Positions 22,030-33,018 of a stretch of 64,000 nucleotides of DNA are shown here, in pieces. Source of the stretch: Planococcus citri (Eukaryota; Arthropoda; Insecta; Hemiptera; Pseudococcidae); contig NC_088677.1 of the NCBI RefSeq assembly GCF_950023065.1, positions 25,131,230 to 25,195,229 on the forward strand, given 5' to 3'. Both the position numbers and the translations under genes were made by a program. The first letter of the stretch is position 1; each line of letters starts with the position of its first letter. The notes under the pieces are model-generated. The model searched no databases. It worked only from the letters and a program-made list of their open reading frames with translations, and was not told the origin of the DNA.

Positions 22030-23610
22030 ATTTTTGTAAAAAATGATGGCTATTGCGGTAGGCCCAACTTTGGATAAAAAGGTCGGGGGTCAAAAATTTT
22101 GATAGTTCTCGACGTTTTGAGCTCAGACTAGACGATTCCCGGTGTGTCAGTTTTTATATATATATTTATATGTTTAGGTATATAGAAGTTTCACCGAAAC
22201 TTGAATTTTTTACTTTTTTAATCAACAGACGTTCTAATGAATTAAATGAGTTGAAACTTGGAGAATAGAGTTCTTTTGGAAGCTAGAGTTGACCCCTGCA
22301 GTGGGGAGGGTCAAAGTTGAAAATTACAGAAAGGTCATTTTTTTGGAGGGGCATAATATGGCCCCAAATGAACGAAAAAGGTCCAAAATCATACCATAGG
22401 TCAGTACCTCTATTATGATCAACATATCCAAATTTCAGCTCCCTAGGTCATCCCCACCCCATTTTAAGTGAGAAAAAACCACATTTTACCCCTATTTTTG
22501 ACCCCCTCACCCCTAAAATTGACCTTAGGAGTCCAAATTTTCAGCATACAATGAGAGGGTGCCTCTTGTGTGCTTTTTGTAGGTTTCAACCTTCCAACCC
22601 CATTTGACACCTTTCCAGGGTCAAAAAAGTGGATTTTTGCGTGTTTTTTGACGTTTAGCCAAGCCTACAGCCCCTCCAAATTGACCTAGAGGGTCCAAAT
22701 TTTCACAGTACATTGGGAGGATATACCCGAAGTGCCTTTTGCAGGTTTCAACTTTCCAACCCCATTTGACCCCTCTCCAGGGTCAAAAAAGTGGATTTTT
22801 TCATCCATTTCACGTGTTTTTTTGAAAATTTCAACATTTAGCCAAGCCTACAGCCCTTCCAAATTGACCTAGAGGGTCCAAATTTTTACAGTAAAATAGG
22901 AGGATGTACCCGAAGTGCCTTTTGCATGTTTCAACCGTCCAACCCCATTTTTACAGAAAGGTCATTTTTTTGGAGGGGCATAATATTATGACCCCAAATG
23001 AATGAAAAGGGTCCAAATTCGTACCATTGGTCAGTACCTCCATTATGATCAACATATCCAAATTTCAGCTTCCGAGGTCATCCCCACTCCATTTTAGTTG
23101 GGAAAAACCACATTTTACCCCTATTTTTGACCCCCTCACCCCTAAAATTGAGCTAGGGGATCCAAATTCTCAGCATACAATAAGAAGGTGTCCCTTGAAT
23201 GCTTTTTTGCAGGATTCAACCTTCCAACCCCATTTGACCCCTCTCCAGGGTCAAAAAAGTGGATTTTTGCGTGTTTTATTTTGACATTTAGCCAGACCTA
23301 CAGCCCCTCCAAATTGACCTAGAGTGTCCAAATTTTCACAGTACATTGGGAGGGAGTACCCGAAGTGCCTTTTGCAGGTTTCAACCTTCCAACCCCATTT
23401 GACCCCTCTCCAGGGACAAAAAAGTGGATTTTTTCATCGATTTTACGTGTTTTTTGAAAATTTTGACCTTTAGCCAAGCCTACAGCCCCTCCAAATTGAC
23501 CTAGATGGCTCAAATTTTCACAGTACAGTTGGAGGATGTACCCGAAGTGCCTTTTGCCAGTTTCAACCTTCCACCCCCATTTGACCTGTTTCAGGGTCAA
23601 GATGGGTTTG
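22030..23610 (+). repeat. Higher-order tandem repeat (~180-200-bp units within ~627-bp period)
   Basis: The phrases 'gtccaaattttcacagtaca', 'cccgaagtgccttttgcagg' and 'cctctccagggtcaaaaaag' recur every 180-200 bases. A longer block starting ACAGAAAGGTCATTTTTTTG at 22326 recurs at 22953, an offset of 627. The text is biased to CCCC and GGGG tracts on a T-rich background. Short open frames across it are repeat shadows. Confidence 0.85.
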
Positions 23611-23619
23611 TTGCCACAT

Positions 23620-23995
23620 TTTTTGAAGGAGGAAGAAGAGAGTTGGGCGAAGCACAAGGGGGTGTAGGGGGTCAACGTCCCCCCAAATGCAGGCGAAGCA
23701 CAGGAGCGAAGCAAGGGTGCGAGTAGCTCAGGAGAAGCGCAGAACACGAAAAAAAGACATTAGCAGGAGGTAATTGGGCGAAGCCCAAGGTGGGTGTACC
23801 CCAACACAGGCGAAGCACAGGAGCGAAGCGAGGGTGCGAGTAGTTCAAGCGAAGCGCAGAACACAAAAAAAAGACATCAGCAGGAGGTAATTGGGCGAAG
23901 CCCAAGGGGGGTGTAGGGGGGACAAAGTCCCCCCCAAATACAGGCGAAGCACAGGAGCGAAGCGAGGGTGCGATTAGTTCAAGAGCCCTCAATGT
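23620..23995 (+). repeat. GC-rich ~125-bp tandem repeat (GCGAAGC motif)
   Basis: Three copies, with anchors near 23690, 23811 and 23942, of a unit containing 'aggcgaagcacaggagcgaa', 'gcgagggtgcgagtag' and GGGGGGTGTAGGGGG tracts. GCGAAGC occurs repeatedly. A related stretch, 'gcgaagcgagggcgcgag', occurs at about 49815. It is far more GC-rich than the surroundings. No coding function is recognised. Confidence 0.85.
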
Positions 23996-24050
23996 TTCTT
24001 GCACAAAAATTTGGCTCTTACGTAGCGGCAGACTGCTACGACTTTTTTTC

Positions 24051-25399
24051 ATTTTGGTTTACTGTTATTTTTTGTTTTTATAATCAAGAACCAATAAATA
24101 GTGGCAAGTTTAGAATATGTGCATATATACATAGGCATAATGATCCAGGCCAGTAGGTAATGGCATGTCTAGCCTATCGGTGGGTAGTAATTTATCTTCC
24201 AGAAGATGAAATTTCGCTTACTCATAAGTGTTTTTTTGAATGGTAAATCTGTTCAATATAAAGTAGATAATTATTTGTCATCCAGAAGGTCATTAATTCA
24301 AAATTTTGATTACTAAACTTCTTTTACTTAATTTCTTGCTATTTTTTGGCTTGATTTTTCAAATTGACAGGTGTCTAATATTTGAAAAATTTTCTTGCCT
24401 GTTTACATTTTCCCATTTACACATTTGCCTGACTGCACGTTTGCACGACTGCACGTTTGCACGACTGCACGTTTGCACGACTGCACGTTTGCACGACTGC
24501 ACGTTTGCACGACTGCACGTTTGCACGACTGCACGTTTGCACGACTGCACGTTTGCACGACTGCACGTTTGCACGACTGCACGTTTGCACGACTGCACGT
24601 TTGCACGACTGCACGTTTGCACGACTGCACGTTTGCACGACTGCACGTTTGTACGACTGCACGTTTGCACGACTGCACGTTTGCACGACTGCACGTTTGC
24701 ACGACTGCACGTTTGCACGACTGCACGTTTGCACGACTGCACGTTTGCACGACTGCACGTTTGCACGACTGCACGTTTGCACGACTGCACGTTTGCACGA
24801 CTGCACGTTTGCACGACTGCACGTTTGCACAACTGCACAATTGCACGACTGCACGTTTGCACGACTGCACGTTTGCACGACCGCACGTTTGCACGACCGC
24901 ACGTTTGCACGACCGCACGTTTGCACGACTGCACGTTTGCACGACTGCACGTTTGCACGACTGCACGTTTGCACGACTGCACGTTTGCACGTTTGCACGT
25001 TTGTACGTTTACATGTTTACACTACTTGCCCATCATTTGATGAAGTAGATATTGTAATTAAATAGCTATGAGTGTTATTAAAAATTATTTATAGTACAAT
25101 GAGTGCGTTTTTAAATTGTTTTCATTTTAAATTCTTATCATTGGTGTTTACAGGCGTTTGTCAGAATGACTTTGTATTTGCAGTGATAAGCTGAATAAAA
25201 TAAGTGGATCAAGTGCATACCTAATGAGTGAGCAAGTGTTTTTTATTATGTATTTATTACTTGTTTGTTTTATCTTTAGTTTCAGAGATTGGATGTGTGA
25301 TTTTATTTGTATTTTTTCTTTAAGAAATAAGCTTGAATATATTAATATCAAGGGGTAAATTTTTTCACCTTTTGGTTCTTGTAATTGTTGTGTTTTATT
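24051..25399 (+). repeat. Array-bearing repeat unit, copy A
   Basis: About 1.35-kb unit: left flank 24051-24414, a homogeneous 16-bp array, and right flank 25021-25399. The left flank and array recur at 25403 (offset 1352), so A and B are a direct tandem duplication. The flanks contain no recognised gene or termini. Confidence 0.9.
24415..25020 (+). repeat. 16-bp array A (GCACGACTGCACGTTT)n
   Basis: About 37 near-identical copies of GCACGACTGCACGTTT, itself two 8-base halves sharing GCAC. Rare variants include GCACAACT/GCACAATT near 24830 and three GCACGACC copies near 24886-24917. No stop codon arises in any of the six frames, because none of the words the repeat creates is a stop. Long overlapping frames of about 190-245 codons are therefore an unavoidable by-product. 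Each forward frame cycles through the same 16-residue peptide. Confidence 0.97.
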
Positions 25400-25402
25400 T
25401 TA

Positions 25403-26515
25403 ATTTTGGTTTACTGATATTTTTTGTTTTTATAATCAAGAACCAATAAATAGTGGCAAGTTTAGACTATGTGCATATATATATAGGCATAATGATCCAG
25501 GCCAGTAGGTAATGGCATGTCTAGCCTATCGGTGGGTAGTAATTTATCTTCCAGAAGATGAAATTTCGCTTACTCATAAGTGTTTTTTTGAATGGTAAAT
25601 CTGTTCAATATAAAGTAGATAATTATTTGTCATCCAGAAGGTCATTAATTCAAAATTTTGATTACTAAACTTCTTTTACTTAATTTCTTGCTATTTTTTG
25701 GCTTGATTTTTCAAATTGACAGGTGTCTAATATTTGAAAAATTTTCTTGCCTGTTTACATTTTCCCATTTACACATTTGCCTGACTGCACGTTTGCACGA
25801 CTGCACGTTTGCACGACTGCACGTTTGCACGACTGCACGTTTGCATGACTGCACGTTTGCACGACTGCACGTTTGCACGACTGCACGTTTGCACGACTGC
25901 ACGTTTGCACGACTGCACGTTTGCACGACTGCACGTTTGCACGACTGCACGTTTGCACGACTGCACGTTTGCACGACTGCACGTTTGCACGACTGCACGT
26001 TTGCACGACTGCACGTTTGCACGACTGCACGTTTGCACGACTGCACGTTTGCACGACTGCACGTTTGCACGACTGCACGTTTGCACGACTGCACGTTTGC
26101 ACGACTGCACGTTTGCACGACTGCACGTTTGCACGACTGCACGTTTGCACGACTGCACGTTTGCACGACCGCACGTTTGCACGACCGCACGTTTGCACGA
26201 CCGCACGTTTGCACGACTGCACGTTTGCACGACTGCACGTTTGCAAGACTGCACGTTTGCACGACTGCACGTTTGCACGACTGCACGTTTGCACGTTTGC
26301 CCGACTGCACGTTTGCACGACTGCACGTTTGCACGACTGCACGTTTGCACGACTGCACGTTTGCATGACTGCACGTTTGCACGACTGCACGTTTGCACGA
26401 CTGCACGTTTGCACAACCGCACGTTTGCATGACTGCCCGTTTGCACGACCGCACGTTGGCACGACCACACATTTGCATGACCGCACGTTTGCACGACCGC
26501 ACGTTTGCACGACTC
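25403..26515 (+). repeat. Array-bearing repeat unit, copy B (right flank missing)
   Basis: The left flank 25403-25767 matches 24051-24414 with few differences, followed by a longer array. After 26515 the sequence becomes unrelated ('ctgagcacatccaaacc'), so the right flank present in copy A is absent. Confidence 0.9.
25768..26515 (+). repeat. 16-bp array B (GCACGACTGCACGTTT)n
   Basis: About 46 copies of the same 16-base unit as array A. The GCACGACC variants occur in a run of three near 26160-26210, matching the same run in array A, so the duplication carried existing variants. The last 150 bases are more diverged (GCACGACCACACATTTGCAT and similar), as expected at an array edge. Confidence 0.97.
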
Positions 26516-26519
26516 TGAG

Positions 26520-26770
26520 CACATCCAAACCTTATCAGTGGTGCGTAAAATCGTACTTTTTTTATATGGACATATATGGATTCGGCATTAAGGTAACGTC
26601 ATGATCAATTAGATTTATTGAAATGCTATTCGCTGATTGGCTATTTATTGAAATAGGTACAAGCAGGAATTTGATGCAAGAACTCAAATCGTATTTTAGG
26701 TACCTATCAAGAGCTTGAGGCGTTGAAAACAATTGAGGAAATAAGGAGGATTAAATAAATGATAAAATTT
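26520..26770. other. No recognisable feature
   Basis: Unique-looking AT-rich sequence between the array and the integrase relic. Confidence 0.4.
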
Positions 26771-26962
26771 TTAAAATTGTGCAGCATTATCAGAAATGAT
26801 CTTTTTATGCATGTTTCTCTCCACAATAAAATAACAAAAAATGATAACAAAATCCAAAGTTTTCAAACTTTTGACAAGTTCAAGATGAATAGCTCGGACT
26901 GTTAAACAGGTGAATATAACAACGAAGAATTTCATCACATTGCCACAATATTTGGCATACAA
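26771..26962 (-). pseudogene. BEL/Pao integrase relic
   Basis: The minus-strand frame reads VVIFTCLTVRAIHLELVKSL, followed about 30 residues later by IISDNAAQF. These match the first strand and second-Asp regions of BEL/Pao integrase cores (compare FATKAIHIEVV and YSDNGTTF in the complete element at 9669-15050). Only about 60 codons survive and no LTR is near. It belongs to a different BEL lineage from the complete element, judged by the sequence between the motifs. Confidence 0.75.
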
Positions 26963-26976
26963 AGGACCAAAGTCTC

Positions 26977-27409
26977 ACTAAAGCCCTGAACAATGGTGTT
27001 GGCAATGTTGTTGTAACAGTTTCAACATCGCTTAAACTGTTAACTGTTAGTAATTGGCATTGCCAAATGAAACCCAAACGTGTTAGTTGTTACAATCAGT
27101 TTTTATAAAACTATTATTTCGGTATCGCTTAAGCACAGGCAAAGAAATCCTTATCTGTTGTATGAATGTACCTATGAATGGTTGCTCAATGCACACGCTT
27201 ATATGAGCACGGCATGAGTCTGTGTGTGAGTCAGAATCCAAAAGTGATACTGATGACAACAGTTTTATTAATGGTATTGTTTCAAATAAACTTGTTAGGA
27301 AAACGATGTGAATAATTATACGCTGATAAGAAAAACCTGTTGCCAATAGTATCATTGATAGTTTTTGGCGATATCATAACAGGTAACGCCATTGTTCCTG
27401 GCTTTAGTA
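26977..27409. mobile_element. Old short inverted-repeat element (MITE-like)
   Basis: The left end ACTAAAGCCCTGAACAATGG is matched by the right end, reverse complement ACTAAAGCCAGGAACAATGG, with two mismatches; weaker complementarity continues inward. The ends include TA next to AAGCC, so a TA target is possible. The interior has no coding frame of note. Confidence 0.5.
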
Positions 27410-27689
27410 CCTACATAATCAAAACCAGCATATTAAGTAAAATGAATATCTTTTGAGACTCATTCTGAATGAAAAGGAGGAAGATCAGGTAAGTATGATA
27501 AATGGACCACCATCAAGTCTCATGTCTGCAATTGACACATTTGTTCAACACTTTCATGACAGCTTGTCTATCATTGTGGATCCAATATTTGTGACAAATT
27601 ATACATAAAATGTGTGAAACTCCCAAGTGGAAGTATGTACTTGACGTGAATATTCATAATTGATAGGTACTTTTACAAAACCATGATCT

Positions 27690-27870
27690 CAAGGTGATAA
27701 CCTAGTTTTCCTAGCCTGTGATCTGGTATGGCCTGGCTTGGCATTAGCTGTGGTCTGGTACTGGTATAAGGCCTGACCTGGCCTGTTGTCTCATATGGTT
27801 GGACCTGACCTATCCAGTGATCAGACATGGTCGGGCCTGACCTGGCCTGTGGTCTTATATGGTTCACAGA
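27690..27870 (+). repeat. Degenerate repeat (GGCCTGACCTGGCCTG)
   Basis: Four to five imperfect copies of 'ggcctgacctggcctgtggt' with 'catatggt' spacers. A local low-copy tandem repeat. Confidence 0.6.
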
Positions 27871-30629
27871 GGAAATTTTCAAATTTTTTTTTGGGAGGGG
27901 CAGATCTATCATTCAGAAAAATTCTAATGCAGCACTGAACATTTTTACTTAGTCAGGAAGTACCTCATCTTGAATAATCAACTCCAAATATTCCATAACT
28001 TTGTCTCTCCACTAGTTTTGGTACTCACTTCCTAGAACAAAACACCAATCTAAAGAACATTTCAAATATGAATTCACGAACAAAAAAATAATAATGTCGA
28101 GTATTTCGTTCAGTGGGCTGAAAAAATCTGCCCGCAGATAAAGAGGTAACATCTTCCAAAGATTTTTTTCCTCATTTTCGTTACGATTTGTTAGTTAGTT
28201 TCCTACTTGGCACGAGAGTCGAGGCGGAGGTTTCGCTCTAAATAAAAACTCATTGCATATAAGAAATGGAAAAAAATATACACGACAGGTCTACGCGATA
28301 AGACATTGCCTTTTGTATTGACTTTTTGGTAAATAGCACTTAGGAGCGTGCTTTTAAAAACTTAAGGGAATACGGGTTTTTGTTGTGTTTAAATTATGTA
28401 TGCAACATAAGATTTACTAGAATGAGCTTTGCGGGTTCAGATTATAGGCTGTTGTGTGTTCGTTGGAACGGAATTATTGCTTTTGCTTTTTTTGCTCGCG
28501 TCTGCCAACCTTCAAACCCGCCGAGAGAGGCAACAACCTGAGTCGAGCAGGTTCGATTAAAATTCGCCTCATTTTCCTACTCGTCATCGTACATCGTACC
28601 TATATAGAGTAAGTCTAAGTATTTCGATGCAGTGGGCGTGCTGTGCTGGTTCGGTGCGAAGGTATTTTAAAAGCGAGATAATTTTCAATTTACGATGTGA
28701 TCGTTGATATTGACACGTGTATTATAGTCGAAATTCGTGTTACATCTTACGTTATACGCGCCATCTCCGGCGAAAGTAAAAAGAAATCTAATTTCTCCTT
28801 CGTTCGACTCGACGTTTACTCCAAGTACCTATTTGAAAAAAAAAAAAAACAGGCGTTCGAGAGAATTATCTGCGCGTAATAAACATTCGAAAGCTTTAAA
28901 CGAATTACCAGACGATTTGTAATTTCGATTTAAAAAAAAAAAAAAACGCGTTTGTTGATTAGAAAATGTACATTTTTTTTTCACTTTACGCCATCGTCGA
29001 TCGTACTTTATAGGTAGGTAGAAGCACCAAAAAGGAATGAATGGGACAAGAGGCGAGGACGACGAGACGGCGTAATGTTTTAGCTTGATGTATGTGAGCA
29101 AGTTTTATACATTTAACGGAAACAAAAATCGAATAAATTTAGTTTTTCTTTTTTTTTTTTTTATGGAAAAGCGTGTGTACGCGCGCTCTTCCATAAATAA
29201 AACACATAGTAACTTTTTTTCAGCTCTCGATTTCTCAATACGTACATTTTTTATACTGTTGAATCAAATGTTTTACACACCTCTTGGGAATATGACCCTT
29301 CTATACCGTTACTCGTGCTGCTGATCGTTTTATTCGTAATCTTTTTTTCCACGTTGCGTTGGTTTTGTTGCTTTTTCGCAAAGGCTACCGACGAGAGCAG
29401 GTTTTTGTAATTACATCGACTACACCACCACTACACTACACCTCTAGGTAAGGTACACAATACACATACACACCACACATACTCCCAAATACAAACCATC
29501 CAGTCGCCAGCTTCTGGCATCACACTACGCTGCGGCTAAATAAAATCAGCCTAGTATTTGTATAATTGAATTACCCCGCACGTGGTGTGCTCTTTCTGAA
29601 TTTGCCATGTATACTGAAATGTTTTAAAATTAACTCAGACTTTTGACGTATTTGTTCGACGCAAACTACACATACAACCAAGAATTGATGACATTGTAGT
29701 ACATTACATCGTCCTGTTTTCCTTGCTGTTTAATGTTCATTAATTTAAATCACGCCGAATTTTGCCAGATTTGTTCGCGAGCGAAATGAAAAACAGCCAG
29801 AGGGTGTAAGGTTGCGCTGGTCTGACTTGCGAGGTAATTTTTCACAGATGCGAAAGGAAAAGTTTTCACCAAGTGAAGTAGTAATCGCCTAATCGGTGCT
29901 CTTGTTGACACTAGGCATTTTTTCAATGAAATTTCATCCACTTTTACTAATCACGTGAATTATCGTCGGTTTATTTTTTTAAAAGTGAATAATAATTATT
30001 AAATTAAGAGATAGGAATACGCAACGAAAATCAAAATAAACAGTTTAGGTACATATAAACAAAATGAATAAGAATGAGTGAATTTTCGAAATGCTTCTAT
30101 CAGATTGAGACGTTACCACGCTACATCAAAAAAGCCTCACCGAACCAAATTATTCAATTTTTTTTACGAATTTTTGAAATTTTTGAATTTTAGACTTGAA
30201 AAAATACCATACTGAGCGAAAATACATTTTTAACCAACAATTTTTTTTCAACTAAAATTTTCAAGCCGTATCAAAGTGTTTTTCAAAGGTGAATACGTCA
30301 AATTAAGAAGCCGAAATCTATCTATTTTCATTTGGCGCTGTTGAATTATTTTATAAAATTTGACAAAAGCACCAGTAACACTTTTGTCGAGGTACCTCAA
30401 TTGGCGGAATTACCCTACCTTGGCGGGTAATTACGCCACAATTTTTTTTATATAAAAAAAAGTCAGAAATTCGCCAAAAAATGGAGCAGAAATGCCTAAA
30501 AACTTGAAAACGGGTCAATTTGGGATGTCAATGGTGTACTAGGTATATGCAAAATTTCAGGTTTCCAAAAAGATTGGGTGTAATTTTGTATGGTCATCGT
30601 TGTTATTTTTGAAACTTTTCTGGAGGCTT
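27871..30629. other. No recognisable gene
   Basis: Mixed AT-rich DNA with purine runs near 28838, 28932 and 29145. Several short frames occur on both strands, without domains or a convincing exon chain. Confidence 0.45.
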
Positions 30630-31207
30630 CCCACTTGACAATAGATTCGCCGCTTTAAGCCGAAACGCCGGCTGATTTTTGTAAATCTGCCACTTAAAAG
30701 GCGCTCAAAAATGACAGTAAATTTGCCGGTGAAAAAACGCCAGTTAGAAGCGGCTAGTTTATAAAATCAGCCATTTAAATCAGCCGCTTTCCCCACTTTT
30801 AGAAAAACAGCCGCTTTTGAGCCGGCGTTTTAAGCAGCAGTTTTTTATTTTGTTGATTTGCCGATTACAATGCACATGCGCAACCTGTGTTCAGAACTCA
30901 TTTTCAAAAAATTTAAAGGAAAGTACGAAGTGCGGTACATGTATACCACTTGAAAACGAAGATTTTATTGTTGCTGTGATAGCTGAATGGTGAGCGCTCT
31001 GGACTTCCACGCAGGAGTCGCGAGTTCGATCCTACCTTGGGCTAGAAATTTTTTGTAGCTTGGTAGATTTTTCGGCGTTTTAATGAATTAATCAGCCACT
31101 TTGAACAGCCGCTTTTGGCTGGCGTTTTTTTACCGGCAAATTTACTGTCATTTTTGGGCCGGCTTTTTTACCGGCTTTTTCGGGCGGCGAATCTATTGTC
31201 AAGTGGG
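30630..31207. mobile_element. 578-bp inverted-repeat element with CCC...GGG ends
   Basis: The ends CCCACTTGACAATAGATTCG and its exact reverse complement bound the element; the perfect match is at least 24 bases. Diverged complementarity (shared 'atgacagtaaatttgccggt') extends the arms to about 135 bp. The interior is rich in GCCGCTTTT and GGCGTTTT words. The flanks read TT|CCC and GGG|TT, so any target duplication is at most two bases or has decayed. No transposase frame: non-autonomous. It carries a tRNA-like sequence. Confidence 0.8.
30973..31054 (+). ncRNA. tRNA-like Pol III sequence inside the 30630 element
   Basis: An A-box-like TGATAGCTGAATGG (about 30978-30992) and a B-box GAGTTCGATCC (31022-31032) lie about 30 bases apart, as in tRNA genes and tRNA-derived SINEs. 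A T6 run at 31049-31054 could terminate Pol III. I cannot fold a full cloverleaf with a paired acceptor stem, so this looks like a tRNA-derived or SINE-type head and not a working tRNA gene. Confidence 0.45.
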
Positions 31208-32123
31208 TTAAGAACTGCTCTCAACAACTGGAAACCACTTCCAATCAATTTGTGAGGCCAAGAAACAATATGTACTTTATGTCTTTTTGGTGCAAAAAAG
31301 TGATAGTCAAAAACCCCCATAAAAATAACCCATCAAAAATATTTTGGCGTTATTACCCGCCATGGTATTATTTTTAAAATTAATAAATTCAAGCAAAATA
31401 ATGTTGGTTGAAATTCATTTTAACAACACATTCGGAAGCAGTATTAAATATTGAAACATATGTTGTATCACAAACAATAAGATCCAGTGTTGTGGCGTAA
31501 TTACCAGACAGGTGTAAGTATTTACCCACTGGTACCTTACGTTTAATATGAGGAAATATGCCTTAATCGCCCTAGCAGTTTCTAAAATAATCCTTCTTAT
31601 AGACTGGAAGTATGGTAATGTGGGGAACTATTCATAGATCCATGTCTTGTCTCGAAGGCTGGTGCATCGGATCTCTAACCATCAACGTTACTTGGTTTCA
31701 ATTACTCACAATGACTGCATGGTTCCTTGTCAATATACAGACTTAAAGGGAATGGAGCTTTTCCCCTCTGTCCCTCCTATCTGGCTTAGCCCACTGTCTA
31801 AGTGGATAATTCATAGAATTTAATGTGGTTAATAATTATGTTTATTAATTATGGAACATTGGATATTTCTCCAATCTTACCAGTCATCGGAAGTATCTCT
31901 CAAATAATAAGGACTTCGTGTAATCCATTTCTGTTGATGCTCTTAGCCTGGGTAGAGCCCCTGAAAGAGACAGAAGATAAGTACAGTGTACAGTAAGTAG
32001 TGAAATATGCTTACTTAGTTTAATTAATGCACTTTTTCTGTATGGGTGTAGATTATCATATCCATACCTATAGCTTAAGACTTAGACAAAAGGCATAACC
32101 TAACCATGTCTTATTAATTTTTT
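31208..32123. other. No recognisable gene
   Basis: AT-rich spacer between two inverted-repeat elements. No coding or RNA signal recognised. Confidence 0.45.
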
Positions 32124-32823
32124 CAACCCTTTCGCTCCCGAAGTCACACATGTGTGACATCTAGAAATCTTTCAATGCCCAACGTCACATATATGTGACG
32201 TCTTTTTCATTCTCTTCTAGGGCGATTTTCTCTGTAGTGGGCTATCAAAACGTTTCAAGTTGTACACCATCGGGCAGTGTATACCCAGACAAGACTTCCT
32301 GTGGTTTGGGTCAACGCAGTGTTACCAACATCCAGTAAAAAAAATGTTTCTCTTGCAGATTTTTTTTTTTTTTGTTACAATTTCGATTCAAATGGTACTT
32401 TTTATGTTTCAAGACAGCTGTTAGTGATTTTAGCATGATTTTCAAGTTGATAATAACAGCTGGGAACGTATTATTTTCTCATACATACGTGTTGAAAAAA
32501 AAAGAAAATGATTGAATTATATGTAAAACAGAAGCGTTTTGCAAAAATTGAATTTGCAGCACTAAAATATTCATAAATAAAATTGTTTCAACTTGAAATT
32601 AATTATTACTTTTATGAAAACGTATATTGTGACTCAATTTTAGGTTATGGTTGCCCAATGTCACACATGTGTGACATGGGTCAAAAAAGGGGTGGGGAGC
32701 ATCGCTTTGACCAAATTTCACATTATCCTATCTCTATACACCATTATAGGGCAAAAAACGTAAAAGAACTGGGTTGGGCCACAGGAAGCTTTTTCATATC
32801 AGCTGTCAGGAGCGAAAGGGTTG
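32124..32823. mobile_element. 700-bp non-autonomous element, possibly piggyBac-like
   Basis: The ends CAACCCTTTCGCTCC and GGAGCGAAAGGGTTG are perfect inverted repeats. Next to the left end and about 150 bp from the right end lies the palindrome CACACATGTGTG (32145-32156 and about 32662-32673), and CACATATATGTG lies at about 32186. The CCCTTTCGCTCC...GGAGCGAAAGGG termini recall piggyBac-like ends. The expected TTAA would be degraded here (TCAA on the left, TTGC on the right). No transposase is present. Confidence 0.6.
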
Positions 32824-33018
32824 CTAATACTTAACATTATTATTAAGATTTTTCTATTCATCAACATGCACGAGTCGTAAGATGCAAGCAAAGGCTTGTA
32901 CCCATTATGAAATAATCTTGCAATTATTTTATATTGATTTATCCTTATGTGCATTTTCAAGTTGTTCTTAAATTGTAATAAATCACTAGTACTAATATCT
33001 CGTCGATTATGTTGATTT

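Noticed and set aside
23319..24052. Frames of 126-142 codons on the minus strand
   Set aside because: They cross the tandem GC-rich and 180-200-bp repeats and repeat with them.
24306..26604. Long overlapping open frames of about 190-263 codons in both arrays on both strands
   Set aside because: They follow from a stop-free 16-bp repeat; every frame gives the same cyclic peptide and none extends into unique coding sequence.
28540..28570. GGTTCGATT as a Pol III B-box (also near 43457)
   Set aside because: No A-box at suitable spacing and no tRNA-like fold; chance occurrence.
30973..31046. Functional tRNA gene
   Set aside because: A- and B-box-like words are present but I could not pair an acceptor stem or a convincing anticodon arm; kept only as a tRNA-like module.
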